Origin: Endomicrobiaceae bacterium
GTDB lineage: Bacteria; Elusimicrobiota; Endomicrobiia; Endomicrobiales; Endomicrobiaceae
Assembly: GCA_028690485.1 (NCBI GenBank)
Contig: JAQVBD010000005.1
Span: forward strand, 6,165 to 64,972
Length of the DNA stretch: 58,808 nucleotides
Direction of reading: 5' to 3'
Under the pieces are notes generated by a model. That model was not told the origin of the DNA and did not search any database. It worked only from the letters and a program-made list of their open reading frames with translations. This document shows, piece by piece, positions 25,118-34,623 of the stretch (positions within the stretch are counted from its first letter, which is position 1; each line of letters begins with the position of its first letter). The position numbers were made by a program, and so were the translations under genes.

Positions 25118-25904
25118 AGCGCCTATAGGTATTTTTGATTCCGGATTAGGCGGACTTACAGTTATGTCTGCTATTACAAAACTTATGCCAAAAGAAAATA
25201 TTATTTATTTTGGCGATACTGCACATGTTCCTTATGGATCAAAATCAAAAAAAGTTGTTACGAATTTCGCACTTGGAATATCTAAATTTTTAGTAAAAAA
25301 CAATGTAAAATTTATTGTGGTCGCATGTAATACAGCTTCAGCATTTAGCTTAGATACACTAAAAAAAGTTATAAAAGTCCCGATAATAGGTGTTATAACA
25401 GCAGGCTCAGTGATGGCTGCAATAAGCACAAAAAACGATAAGGTTGCCGTTATTGGAACTGAAGGAACTATTAAAAGTAATGCTTATACTAAAGAAATTA
25501 AAAAATATAATAAGAAAATTCAATGTTTTTCTCAAGCCTGTCCATTATTTGTTCCTCTTGTTGAGGAAGGATGGCTGGATAATAAAGTAACAGAGCAAGT
25601 AATAAAAATATATTTAAGCAACATTATCAGCAAAAAAGCAGATACTGTTATTCTTGGATGCACACATTATCCATTATTAAAAAATACAATACAAAAAGTT
25701 GTAGGGAAAAATATAAATATAATTGATTCAGCAACAGCAGTCGCATACGAAGTTAATAATTTATTAAAAGAAAAAAATTTAACAAATAACAAAGGAAAAG
25801 GCTCTTACTCTTTTTATGTTAGTGACAGTCCGGAAAAATTTCAAAAATTAGGCAGTAAATTTTTTAGTAAAAAAATCATAAATGTTAAAAAAGTGGAGAT
25901 ATAA
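25083..25904 (+). CDS. murI: Glutamate racemase
   Basis: It makes D-glutamate for peptidoglycan. Signatures are IGIFDSGLGGLTV, YFGDTAHVPYGSK, the first catalytic cysteine in VACNTASA and the second in LGCTHYPLL. The 273 residues are normal. The start chosen overlaps the 3' end of the amidase gene by 35 bases. A later start would remove no conserved residue before KAPIGIFDSG but has no better ribosome site. The genetic link with the amidase fits cell-wall growth and turnover. Confidence 0.95.
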   Translation: MQEKQKNVPVNKAPIGIFDSGLGGLTVMSAITKLMPKENIIYFGDTAHVPYGSKSKKVVTNFALGISKFLVKNNVKFIVVACNTASAFSLDTLKKVIKVPIIGVITAGSVMAAISTKNDKVAVIGTEGTIKSNAYTKEIKKYNKKIQCFSQACPLFVPLVEEGWLDNKVTEQVIKIYLSNIISKKADTVILGCTHYPLLKNTIQKVVGKNINIIDSATAVAYEVNNLLKEKNLTNNKGKGSYSFYVSDSPEKFQKLGSKFFSKKIINVKKVEI

Positions 25905-25907
25905 GCA

Positions 25908-26282
25908 ATGAAATATAAACTTTCTGTGTTTAAATATTTTTCATCGGCACATGCTTTAAGAGAATATAAAGGTAAATGTGAAAATTTACATGGGCATAAT
26001 TGGAAAGTAAGAGTATGCTTAACAGGGACTAAATTAGATAATTGTGGAATGTTAATAGATTTTACTGATATGAAAAAACATTTAGATACTATTGTGTTAA
26101 ATTTAGACCATAAATTTTTAAATGAAACTCCCCCTTTTGATAAAATAAACCCTACTGCTGAAAATATTGCTACATATATTTTCACATGTATGCAAAAATT
26201 GGAAACTGAAACTGAAACTGCAAAAGTTTATGAGGTTGAGGTATGGGAAAGTGATACTTCTTCTGTGATGGTACAATTATGA
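25908..26282 (+). CDS. queD: 6-carboxy-5,6,7,8-tetrahydropterin synthase
   Basis: Second step of queuosine/7-deazaguanine synthesis: it converts dihydroneopterin triphosphate to 6-carboxytetrahydropterin. Zinc-binding histidines are in SSAHAL and NLHGHNW. The catalytic Cys is in YKGKCENLHGH. The Glu-rich end VYEVEVWESDTSS is conserved. Four bases separate it from murI and it overlaps queC (ATGA), so queD-queC-queE are translated as one block. Confidence 0.95.
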   Translation: MKYKLSVFKYFSSAHALREYKGKCENLHGHNWKVRVCLTGTKLDNCGMLIDFTDMKKHLDTIVLNLDHKFLNETPPFDKINPTAENIATYIFTCMQKLETETETAKVYEVEVWESDTSSVMVQL

Positions 26283-26926
26283 AAAAGAAAGCTATAATTT
26301 TATTTTCAGGCGGATTAGATTCTACTACAGTTTTATATTATGCAATGTCAAAAAAATATGATTGTCATTGTTTGATATTTGATTATGGACAAAAACATAA
26401 AAAAGAAGTAAAAAATGCTGAAAAAATAGCTAAAAGTTTAGGTTTAATTTTTCAAACTGTTCATATAAAACTACCATGGGATAAAAGTGCACTGGTAAAT
26501 AAATCAGTTAATATCCCAAATCATAAAATTATAAAAAAAGGATTTATTCCTCCGACATATGTACCGGGACGAAATACTATTTTCTTATCATATGCAATAT
26601 CTTATGCTGAAACTATAAAAGCAAATTCAATTTTTCTTGGGATAAATGCGGTTGATTTTTCATCATATCCGGACTGTACCGGACATTATCTAAAAGCAAT
26701 GCAAAGTGTAACAAAAGCTTTAAATAATAAAATAACTATCCAAGCTCCTATAGAGCATTTTTCAAAAGGTCAGATAATAAAACTAGGCATGAAGTTAAAA
26801 GTTCCATATAAAAACACATGGACATGTTATAGTGGAACAACGAAACCTTGCGGGATATGCGATTCATGTAAATTAAGAGCAAAAGGGTTTCAAGAGGTTG
26901 GAATAAATGATCCAGCACTTAAATAA
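26279..26926 (+). CDS. queC: 7-cyano-7-deazaguanine synthase
   Basis: It makes preQ0 from 7-carboxy-7-deazaguanine using ATP and ammonia. The PP-loop is LFSGGLDSTTVLY at residues 8-20. The C-terminal zinc site is CYSGTTKPCGICDSCKLRAKGF, with four cysteines. Motif YVPGRNTIFLSYA is diagnostic. It overlaps queD upstream and queE downstream by 20 bases. Confidence 0.96.
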   Translation: MKKKAIILFSGGLDSTTVLYYAMSKKYDCHCLIFDYGQKHKKEVKNAEKIAKSLGLIFQTVHIKLPWDKSALVNKSVNIPNHKIIKKGFIPPTYVPGRNTIFLSYAISYAETIKANSIFLGINAVDFSSYPDCTGHYLKAMQSVTKALNNKITIQAPIEHFSKGQIIKLGMKLKVPYKNTWTCYSGTTKPCGICDSCKLRAKGFQEVGINDPALK

Positions 26927-27626
26927 TTGTACAGCTCCTGTTGATGAAGTTTTTTTTTCTTATCAAGGAGAAGGAATTTTTGCAGGTATTGCTCAAATTT
27001 TTGTCAGATTTTCAGGATGTAATTTAAAGTGTAATTATTGTGATACGTTGACTTCTTTAAAAATAAATTCAAATACAAAATATTATACCCAACAAGCATT
27101 ATATGAATTAATATTAGATGTTTACAGAAAGAATAAAAATAATTTTTATTCTCAAATTCCGTCTGTATCTTTTACCGGCGGAGAACCTTTATTGTATGCA
27201 GATTATTTAATTGATTTATTAAAAATTTTAAAAAAAGATAAATTCAGTATTTACCTTGAAACAAATGGCACGTTACCGGAAGAGTTAACAAAAATATCAA
27301 CTTATTGTGATGTTGTTGCAATGGATATAAAATTTAAATCTGCCTGTAAAAAAGATTTATTTGCTCAACATAAAAATTTTCTGAATATTTCCAGACACAA
27401 AGTATTCATTAAAACTATAATAACCAAATCAACTACAAAACAAGAATTTATAAAAGCAATTAAAACTGTTTGTGATATATCAAAAAATATTAAATTTGTT
27501 ATACAACCTTCAGACAATACAGAATATATAAATAAAAAAGTTTTTGAATTTTATAATCTGGCTGTATCAAAACTAAAAGATGTCAGGATATTACCACAAA
27601 TGCATAAAATTTGGAAAATACGATAA
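26907..27626 (+). CDS. queE: 7-carboxy-7-deazaguanine synthase (radical SAM)
   Basis: It is a radical SAM enzyme that rearranges the QueD product. The cluster cysteines are in GCNLKCNYCDT (residues 34-44). SVSFTGGEPLLYADYL and YLETNGTLPEEL are the SAM-binding strands. The N-terminus has the usual EVFFSYQGEGIFAG. The 239 residues are of normal length. It completes a full queD-queC-queE set; no folE or queF is present here. Confidence 0.95.
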   Translation: MIQHLNNCTAPVDEVFFSYQGEGIFAGIAQIFVRFSGCNLKCNYCDTLTSLKINSNTKYYTQQALYELILDVYRKNKNNFYSQIPSVSFTGGEPLLYADYLIDLLKILKKDKFSIYLETNGTLPEELTKISTYCDVVAMDIKFKSACKKDLFAQHKNFLNISRHKVFIKTIITKSTTKQEFIKAIKTVCDISKNIKFVIQPSDNTEYINKKVFEFYNLAVSKLKDVRILPQMHKIWKIR

Positions 27627-27635
27627 GGCTTAATA

Positions 27636-28322
27636 ATGACATTACATAATAAAGAATTAACTTCTTTTGGAAATAAATTTATTAAAATACTTCACGATTG
27701 TAACCTTATTGCAACTTTTGATGAGTCTTCTTTTAGAGATTATTTATTGCAAATATCAATAAAGAATAAATTAGTCAATTTAGGTAAAATCAATATTTAT
27801 TACAAACCATCTAAAAAATCTTTTTCTCTTTTAACTTCAAATATAAAAGATACTGAAGTTGTTGAAATTATTAATAAATGCTGGGATAAGATAAATAATT
27901 TTGCAACTTACTCGGAAAACTCCGGAATATATGAAGCTTTTGTAGATGGTTCATATATTAATGGTAAAACCGGTTATGGTGCAGTTATATTTTTAGGTGA
28001 CAAAAACATTAAAGAATTTTCAGGCAATATGGCAGATACTTCAACCAGACAGTTTGGCGGAGAACTTTATTCTGTCATAGAAGTATTAAAATGGTGTTGT
28101 GAAAATAATATTCAAAAAATCAGAATAAATTATGACTATGTAGGTATAGAGTATTTTGCAACTGGGAAATGGCAGCCAAAAAATCCGCTGGCTCAGGAAT
28201 ACAAACAAGTAGTTTTATCTTCAAAAATTGAAATTATGTGGAGAAAAATCGATAGCCATACCGGAAATAAAAAGAATGACATTGCTGACAAACTTGCGAA
28301 GTTTGGAGCTTCTGGGTTGTAA
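27636..28322 (+). CDS. Ribonuclease HI-like protein with extra N-terminal domain
   Basis: The C-terminal half (from about residue 98) is a bacterial RNase H1 fold with all four acidic residues: D104 in FVDGSY, E143 in GGELYSVIEVL, D167 in INYDYVG and D215 in KNDIADKLA, plus H208. It should cut RNA in RNA-DNA hybrids. The first about 95 residues form an unrelated domain (ISIKNKLVNLGKINIYYKPSK) that I do not recognise. It is not the HBD/caulimovirus domain seen in other N-extended RNases H. The gene follows queE by nine bases and converges on the sulfatase gene. Confidence 0.85.
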   Translation: MTLHNKELTSFGNKFIKILHDCNLIATFDESSFRDYLLQISIKNKLVNLGKINIYYKPSKKSFSLLTSNIKDTEVVEIINKCWDKINNFATYSENSGIYEAFVDGSYINGKTGYGAVIFLGDKNIKEFSGNMADTSTRQFGGELYSVIEVLKWCCENNIQKIRINYDYVGIEYFATGKWQPKNPLAQEYKQVVLSSKIEIMWRKIDSHTGNKKNDIADKLAKFGASGL

Positions 28323-28325
28323 CTT

Positions 28326-30395
28326 TTAATTTTTAATTAATATATCTGTAGCTGTCATTATTGCTTTATAATAATTTGCGAGTTTTTTATGGTTTTCCGT
28401 AGTATCTGTTTGAGATAGTTTTTTAGTTTCTTTATCAAAATTAAAAGATTTAATAGAATGATCTATAAAATTATATTTTATTGCAATATTATCATTAACA
28501 GCTAATCCGCTTACATTAAATGCCACATTATCTGAAATATTTAACAAATCATTTCCAACAGATGTATACTCAACATCAGATAACGATAATCCATATAAAG
28601 TCGGCATAATATCCATATGTGAACCATTTATTGATGTATTAATTTCTTTGTTTTTTAACTGCTTAGGAATGTATAAATATAAAGGAACTGCATATCTTAA
28701 AAACATATCCTCATCAGAATAATTTGAGAGTTCCCTTAAATTATGATCTCCTGTAACAGCAATAATTGTATTATTAGCAAATTCTGATTCTTTTACCATT
28801 GAAATAAATTTTGCAAGTTCCATATTCGCAAATTGATATAATTCAAAAATCGCTTTATTGTCCAAATCTTTTGTTGACATCATTCCTTTTATTTGTGATG
28901 GGATTTCTAATGGAAGAGGATCATATCCGTTTGGTCTTTTATAAGGAGGATGAGTTCCTGTAGACATTGCATAAATAAATTTTGGTTTATTATCAGATTT
29001 ATCATTTAATTTTTCTTTTAATAATTCAAAAAATTGATCATCATTTATACCCCAAGCATGTCTATCTTTGGATTTTACAGTTATATTCCCTTCACCTACA
29101 ATTTCATCAAATCCTTGTGTCTTAAAAAAAGATTCCAAATCCCTCCAAGTCATACTGCCACCATAAAGAGCAATTGAATGATATCCTGCTTTTTTATATG
29201 GAAGAATAGCTGAGCTTGGAAAAGATTTAAATGCATCAGATGTTTGTGTAATTTGATTAACAAAAGGTCTTTGCGGGATATTTAAAATAATTGATTCTAT
29301 AGCATGAATTGTTATAAATCCTGCAGGTAAAAAATTATAAAAAACAGTATCACTATCAAAATGTTTTTTTAGATCTCCTAATACATTAAATTGTTGATTA
29401 TTGTTTAAAACCGGAAGTTCTCCAAAACCTTCTAAAACAATTAAAATAACATTAGGTTTTATTTGTTCTGCAATTTTATTTTCAGCAGTTTTCTTTAAAA
29501 AAACATCTTTAATTACTAGTTTATCTTTATTGAAATCTAAAAAATTTAAATCATCTATTATTTTATCATCACTTGAATATTTAAAAACATCTTTTAAATT
29601 CATAGTATTGTTTGAATTTTTGATTTTATAGTAAATAGTATCTGCCAACGGATGTACCGGATTTATACATAATTTATTAACAAATAAATCCGGAGAAATT
29701 TGTGAATAAAATATACCTAATGGGAACATTGAAAAAGAACCCCTGGCTATAATAAAATTTACTGATACTATCAATATGATAATAATTGTTTTTGTTAATT
29801 TCTTCCAATATAATGTATTAATAATTCTTTCATTGAATTTTAATTCTTTATATGTCCAATAAGAAAATTTATAAATAACAAAACATAATAGCCCGAAAAT
29901 TATTAAAGCAATATACAACCTATAATCTAATGCTATTGTCTTAATCAGGGCAATGGTATCATCTTCAAAAATACCAAATATTAAAAAATTATAATGATCT
30001 TTAAAATATGAAAAAAATCCAAAATCTACAAATATCACAAAAAATAATAGAGAGAACACTAATGTATAATAATATTTAAATAAAGATATAGATAATTTAA
30101 ATATTGAATAGTTTTTTAATAATAAACAAAATATTAGAATTAATGTAATAGGTGCATTAATATATGCCATAACTGACATATCAAATCTCAATCCCATTAA
30201 AAAAGCTTTTAAAATATATATTTTTAATGTTCCAACTGTTGAAAAATCTGCAAAATAAAGAAAAAAAACAAACCTATAAAGTGTCATCAAAAAAAGCATA
30301 AAAGCATTTATAGGAATGAGTATTAAAAAACTATTGAAGATTAAATTAGAGTTAAATCGTTCTTCCATTTTTTGGATTATACCATTAAAAAGCAC
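28326..30395 (-). CDS. Membrane sulfatase/phosphoglycerol-transferase family protein (LTA synthase-like)
   Basis: Five hydrophobic helices occupy the first about 210 residues. They precede an extracytoplasmic alkaline-phosphatase-fold domain. Metal-site motifs are ILIVLEGFGE, the nucleophile region FITIHAIESI (Thr), STGTHPPYKRP and AVTGDHNLREL. The 689-residue layout matches LtaS/OpgB-type transferases. In a Gram-negative cell the likely product is a phosphoglycerol or phosphoethanolamine modification of glycans or lipids in the periplasm, but the acceptor is unknown. It follows the YfhO-like gene on the same strand with no gap. Confidence 0.85.
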   Translation of the reverse strand: MLFNGIIQKMEERFNSNLIFNSFLILIPINAFMLFLMTLYRFVFFLYFADFSTVGTLKIYILKAFLMGLRFDMSVMAYINAPITLILIFCLLLKNYSIFKLSISLFKYYYTLVFSLLFFVIFVDFGFFSYFKDHYNFLIFGIFEDDTIALIKTIALDYRLYIALIIFGLLCFVIYKFSYWTYKELKFNERIINTLYWKKLTKTIIIILIVSVNFIIARGSFSMFPLGIFYSQISPDLFVNKLCINPVHPLADTIYYKIKNSNNTMNLKDVFKYSSDDKIIDDLNFLDFNKDKLVIKDVFLKKTAENKIAEQIKPNVILIVLEGFGELPVLNNNQQFNVLGDLKKHFDSDTVFYNFLPAGFITIHAIESIILNIPQRPFVNQITQTSDAFKSFPSSAILPYKKAGYHSIALYGGSMTWRDLESFFKTQGFDEIVGEGNITVKSKDRHAWGINDDQFFELLKEKLNDKSDNKPKFIYAMSTGTHPPYKRPNGYDPLPLEIPSQIKGMMSTKDLDNKAIFELYQFANMELAKFISMVKESEFANNTIIAVTGDHNLRELSNYSDEDMFLRYAVPLYLYIPKQLKNKEINTSINGSHMDIMPTLYGLSLSDVEYTSVGNDLLNISDNVAFNVSGLAVNDNIAIKYNFIDHSIKSFNFDKETKKLSQTDTTENHKKLANYYKAIMTATDILIKN

Positions 30396-32531
30396 TTATT
30401 TCAATTTTATATATTTTCGTTTACAATAAAGAGAAATGGCAGTAATTATCAGCAATACCCATGAAAAAACAGATATCCAAGAACCTATAAGAAAAGATAA
30501 AGGTTTATATTCAAATCTTATTCTATGAACACCTTTATCTACAGATATCGCTCTATAAATATAATTTGCCTGTATAATTTCATATTTAATATCTTTATTA
30601 TCCAGATTGTAAGCTTTCCAACCTTTTTCATAATTGCTGCTGACTAATATAATTGCAGGTTCTGTTGTCTTACATTCAATTTCAATTTTATTATCATTTA
30701 AAGATAAAATATTTATTGTGCTGATACCTTGGTTTACAGGTTTATATTTTGGTTCTTTGTCTAATACAACGGTTTGCAAAAAATCAAAATCTTTATCAAA
30801 TAAAATTGAAAATGTTTTTTCCTTATCTTGTTCTGTAATATATTTATAGAATATATTGACTCTTTTTAACATTTTTACATTATATTGTGATACTTTAGAA
30901 GTATCATCATCAACAACATATTTACATCTTAGCATAGCAAAAATATTTTCTGTATCAACATTAGGGGCTTCTAAATGTTTGATAAAATCCAAATAATTTT
31001 TTAAGACATCTGATGTTGTACCAAATATATTTTCATAATTATATTGTAATGAATATTTTTCATTTGAAAAATATCGAATATCATTATTTTTGTAAAAGAC
31101 TTTCATTCGTTCATACTTATAATCATTGTTAAAGAAAAAAGGTTTGGTATAATTTTTTACAAATAGTATTGGCTGTAATATTGCAATAAGCAATATTATT
31201 ATGCGTACAGGAATATATTTTTTAAAAAACAAACATATTGAAAACAACAAAACAAAGCATCCTGTAATCAAAATTGGTTTTTGGAAACTATTATGCAAAG
31301 TGACATCATTTGAAAATAAATTAATTATAAATGGAGACAGCTTACTGCTGAATATAACAATTACTATTGCAAAAATAATTGTCGCATAAATGAAATATTT
31401 ATTAATTTTAATATCTTTTGATATTATTTGGATTATCCCATAAGACAAAAGAGGTAGTGTTAATATTGAAATAAAAAAATTTAATTTTATAGGACTTCTA
31501 AAATTGTTAAATAGCGGGATTATTGCAGAAAGAACATACGATATTATATGCTGATATGTTAGCAAATATAATATGACAATCAATAAAATATATTTTAGAC
31601 AATTCTTTTTTAAATTATTAAATATCGCCAATGAAATAATAAGTATATTAAATATACCAATATATATAGCTGTTTCCCAAAAATAATAGCTGGTAAATTC
31701 AGTAAAAACAGGAAACATCAATGTTATCAAATGAGACATGCTTGATTTTATTGACACATGCTGTAATATTCCTGAAATTCTAGCTCCTTGCAAATAAAAT
31801 TCAACACTAGGCAACAATTGTACTGCAGACAAACTTAGTGCAACAAAATAAGAAAAAACTAATGTTATGATTGTAGTCTTATTAAAACAAAAAAACAAAA
31901 CATATATAAAAGATACTATTGCTGTATAATAAACATATTGAAAATGTCCTGCAAATATTTGCAGTGAAATAACAGCCGAAATAGGAATGATTAATTTATA
32001 ATTATTATTTTTAAAAGTTCTATCATATAAAAATAGCAATAATGGAAACCATGCCACTGTAATAATATTAGATAAATGACCGGCAACAGCATGGAGATAA
32101 AAACTTGCGCTAAATACTGCTATTATTGCTGTATACAATGATACTAATTTTCTATTTATTTTATTATTTATCCATAAAAAAACTGAAAAAGACAATATAA
32201 AAAAATGTAATAAAAATGACCAATTTATAGCTTTGCTTATCGGTAAGAATAAAAAAATAAAATTAAACGGATAAAATGTTGCAGTTTCTGAATTAGCAAA
32301 AAAAGGATGACCTGAAAAAATATTTAATGTCCATAAAGGGATGACACCGGAAAGCAAACTATCGGAAACATATTGTCTTATATTTATATAATAATTTAAA
32401 TCTTTTAAATCAAACTTTGAAAAATAGTATCCAACTGGTGCCCAAATAATATCTATATGAATTATTGATATTATAAAAAATAAAATTAAAGCTATTTGAA
32501 AATTATTTAACTTATCAAAAAATTTTTGCAT
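30396..32531 (-). CDS. YfhO-like polytopic membrane protein (probable GT-C glycosyltransferase)
   Basis: This 711-residue protein has about 13 hydrophobic segments, then an extracytoplasmic C-terminal domain (CKTTEPAIILVSSNYEKGWKAYN) and a final helix. The loop HAVAGHLSNIITVAWFPLLLF and the ending RFEYKPLSFLIGSWISVFSW match the bacterial YfhO family, linked to glycosylation of lipoteichoic acid or surface polymers. The SGHPFFANSETATFYPFN motif is conserved in the family. Its pairing with the sulfatase/LTA-like gene supports a joint role in cell-surface glycopolymer modification. Confidence 0.8.
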   Translation of the reverse strand: MQKFFDKLNNFQIALILFFIISIIHIDIIWAPVGYYFSKFDLKDLNYYINIRQYVSDSLLSGVIPLWTLNIFSGHPFFANSETATFYPFNFIFLFLPISKAINWSFLLHFFILSFSVFLWINNKINRKLVSLYTAIIAVFSASFYLHAVAGHLSNIITVAWFPLLLFLYDRTFKNNNYKLIIPISAVISLQIFAGHFQYVYYTAIVSFIYVLFFCFNKTTIITLVFSYFVALSLSAVQLLPSVEFYLQGARISGILQHVSIKSSMSHLITLMFPVFTEFTSYYFWETAIYIGIFNILIISLAIFNNLKKNCLKYILLIVILYLLTYQHIISYVLSAIIPLFNNFRSPIKLNFFISILTLPLLSYGIIQIISKDIKINKYFIYATIIFAIVIVIFSSKLSPFIINLFSNDVTLHNSFQKPILITGCFVLLFSICLFFKKYIPVRIIILLIAILQPILFVKNYTKPFFFNNDYKYERMKVFYKNNDIRYFSNEKYSLQYNYENIFGTTSDVLKNYLDFIKHLEAPNVDTENIFAMLRCKYVVDDDTSKVSQYNVKMLKRVNIFYKYITEQDKEKTFSILFDKDFDFLQTVVLDKEPKYKPVNQGISTINILSLNDNKIEIECKTTEPAIILVSSNYEKGWKAYNLDNKDIKYEIIQANYIYRAISVDKGVHRIRFEYKPLSFLIGSWISVFSWVLLIITAISLYCKRKYIKLK

Positions 32532-32532
32532 A

Positions 32533-33081
32533 TTATTTTTGCAAACTATTTAAATATATGATTTTTGATGCATTCTCTACAACAGATAAATATAGACATG
32601 CTTCTTCTAAAGTTTTACCACCTGCAAAAGTACCATGTGTTTTCACAATTGCCACTTTATATTTTGATATAAGTTCCGGTATTTTATCAGCAACTTCTGT
32701 TGAGCATATTGTTTGTTCACAAGATAAAACCGGTATTTGTGGCAAATAAAAAACTCCCTCTGAATCTATAGGTTTTATTATTTTATTTTTAAAAGAAATA
32801 ACAGTTGCATAAATTGTATGAGCATGAGCAATTGCTTTTATATCCGGATTATTTAAATATATTGCTCTATGAACTTTGGCTTCCAATGATGCTAATTTAT
32901 CTTTACTCTCATCATGGAGATTAATATGAACAATATCTTTTTCAGTAAGATACCCCAACATAGCACCATGTCTTTTTATTAGAATATTGTTTCCTTTCCT
33001 AATACTGATATTACCTGAATGAGAATGATTTAATCTTTGTTCATATAAAATTTTCCCGAACAAAATCATATCTTTAATCAT
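32533..33081 (-). CDS. Class II aldolase/adducin family protein
   Basis: This 182-residue cytoplasmic protein has HSHSGNISIR, the zinc-site HAHTIYATV and the third histidine in VKTHGTFAGG. Family members are L-fuculose-1-phosphate or methylthioribulose-phosphate enzymes. The precise substrate cannot be told, and no sugar kinase is nearby. The catalytic Glu corresponds to EAKVHRA in the middle. It lies just upstream of the YfhO-like gene, on the same strand, with its own probable AGAGGAT ribosome site. Confidence 0.85.
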   Translation of the reverse strand: MIKDMILFGKILYEQRLNHSHSGNISIRKGNNILIKRHGAMLGYLTEKDIVHINLHDESKDKLASLEAKVHRAIYLNNPDIKAIAHAHTIYATVISFKNKIIKPIDSEGVFYLPQIPVLSCEQTICSTEVADKIPELISKYKVAIVKTHGTFAGGKTLEEACLYLSVVENASKIIYLNSLQK

Positions 33082-33192
33082 AATATCCTCTTTTATGTTT
33101 GCTTTTATTATGATAAAGCTATCAAAATAAAAAACACCTGTAAAGTTTATATAGAAAAAATGTATATTGGAATTAACTTTACAAACTATAAA

Positions 33193-34026
33193 TTACCAAG
33201 TTTTAGATTTTTCCAGTATATACACCGTAACTTCTCTATGCATCCAAGACTGTTCTTCTTGTTTATTATTAACACCTAAATCTATTCTGTTGCCTATAAT
33301 TGCAGACCCCGTATCTCCTGCATAACCATAGCCATAGCCGGAAATATACAATCTTGTTCTTAATGGTATAACTTTTGGGTCAACTGCAACTATACCTCTT
33401 TGCATTTTTTGGCCTAAACATGTTACTGTTCCATCTCCCCAAGCAAGAGGATCTCCCGGATAATATGCTGTAGCTATCATTTTTATTCTTTTTGTTTTGG
33501 ATAAATCATAAATCTTCTCTATTTCATTGTTCTTTTTTAATAAAAGCAATCTGTAAAATGTTTTTGAAATAGTTTTTTCACTATCATAAATAAAATTATT
33601 AAATTTATTATCATAATATATTTGGGTAAGATTATAATATGTATCTTTTACTATACCTTTTTGTAATTCTACTTTTCTTAAATTTGATGTATATGTTTTT
33701 TGCCAAATAGGTCTAAAAGATGATTGCTTTGATGCTTTTGATTTTATTTTTTTAACTCTTATTATTTTTACTCTGGAATCAGGGTTAACTGGTTTATCTA
33801 AATCATAATATATAATATCATCTTGATTTAAAATTATATTTTTTTCTTTTAAAATATCTCGTAATATTTTATTTTTGTCATAAGTTACAGATATAAGCTT
33901 ATCATCTACTAATATGTAAGTTTTCCTAGACAGCAATGAATTAGTATTTAATACAAATGCTAATAGAAAAATTATACATGGAATATAAAGAAGTCTAAAA
34001 ATTTTTTTTGTTTCAATTTTCTTCAT
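33193..34026 (-). CDS. 3D-domain (lytic-transglycosylase-like) cell-wall protein with DUF348-like N-terminal domain
   Basis: A signal anchor (residues 10-30) is followed by a DUF348-like segment (YILVDDKLISVTYDKNKILRDILKEKN). The C-terminal 3D domain has the three Asp motif region: MIATAYYPGDPLAWGDGTVT, RGIVAVDPKVIPLRTRLYI and YGYAGDTGSAIIGNRIDLGV. This double-psi barrel cuts glycan strands in peptidoglycan. The layout resembles YabE/YuiC-type proteins. It follows the radical SAM gene on the same strand by one base. Confidence 0.85.
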   Translation of the reverse strand: MKKIETKKIFRLLYIPCIIFLLAFVLNTNSLLSRKTYILVDDKLISVTYDKNKILRDILKEKNIILNQDDIIYYDLDKPVNPDSRVKIIRVKKIKSKASKQSSFRPIWQKTYTSNLRKVELQKGIVKDTYYNLTQIYYDNKFNNFIYDSEKTISKTFYRLLLLKKNNEIEKIYDLSKTKRIKMIATAYYPGDPLAWGDGTVTCLGQKMQRGIVAVDPKVIPLRTRLYISGYGYGYAGDTGSAIIGNRIDLGVNNKQEEQSWMHREVTVYILEKSKTW

Positions 34027-34027
34027 A

Positions 34028-34621
34028 TTAATCTAAATATGGTCTGGCTCTAAATGAAACATCTATTGATTTTGCAATTTGTTCAACTTTTGATACATCA
34101 AGATTCTGTAATTCAACAGCCGTTATCACAACCAATGGAATATATTGTTTTGCAAGTTTTGCAAAATTAATTATTTCGTCAAATGATTCTTCTGCAAACA
34201 TTGGATTATTTAATTTATTATGTTCTTGCGGATTTGTTCCATTTAAACTAATAGAAATAATATCAACAAGCCCTTTTAATTCCGGCAATATATTTTTTTG
34301 ATGGTATCTGTTTGCAAGACCGGCAGTATTTATTCTAACGACAGCATTTTTTGATTTCAACCAAGTCGATATTTCTATAACTTCCTTTAGTCTTATTAAA
34401 CTATCGCCATAACCACAAAATATAATTTCTTTATATTTTGAAATATCATTACCTATAGAATTTATTACTTCCTGTGATGTTGGTTCTGTATCTAATTTTA
34501 ATGAATGACCTCTGAAATTTCCGGCCCATTTTTGTTTTATACAATATGGACATGCCATCATACAACGATTTGTTATATTCAAATACAAACTGTCTAAATA
34601 CTGATAAGATAATGTATTCAT
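34028..34621 (-). CDS. TatD-associated radical SAM protein
   Basis: The 197-residue protein has the cluster motif CMMACPYCIK close to the N-terminus and the strand LYLNITNRC. It then has YKEIIFCGYGDSLIRLKEV (the GGEP-like SAM strand) and SLNGTNPQEH. This is the TatD-linked radical SAM family. Its substrate is unknown. I set the start at the second ATG because GGGAG lies five bases before it; the earlier ATG would overlap tatD. Gene order tatD then this gene is typical of the family. Confidence 0.85.
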   Translation of the reverse strand: MNTLSYQYLDSLYLNITNRCMMACPYCIKQKWAGNFRGHSLKLDTEPTSQEVINSIGNDISKYKEIIFCGYGDSLIRLKEVIEISTWLKSKNAVVRINTAGLANRYHQKNILPELKGLVDIISISLNGTNPQEHNKLNNPMFAEESFDEIINFAKLAKQYIPLVVITAVELQNLDVSKVEQIAKSIDVSFRARPYLD

Positions 34622-34623
34622 TT

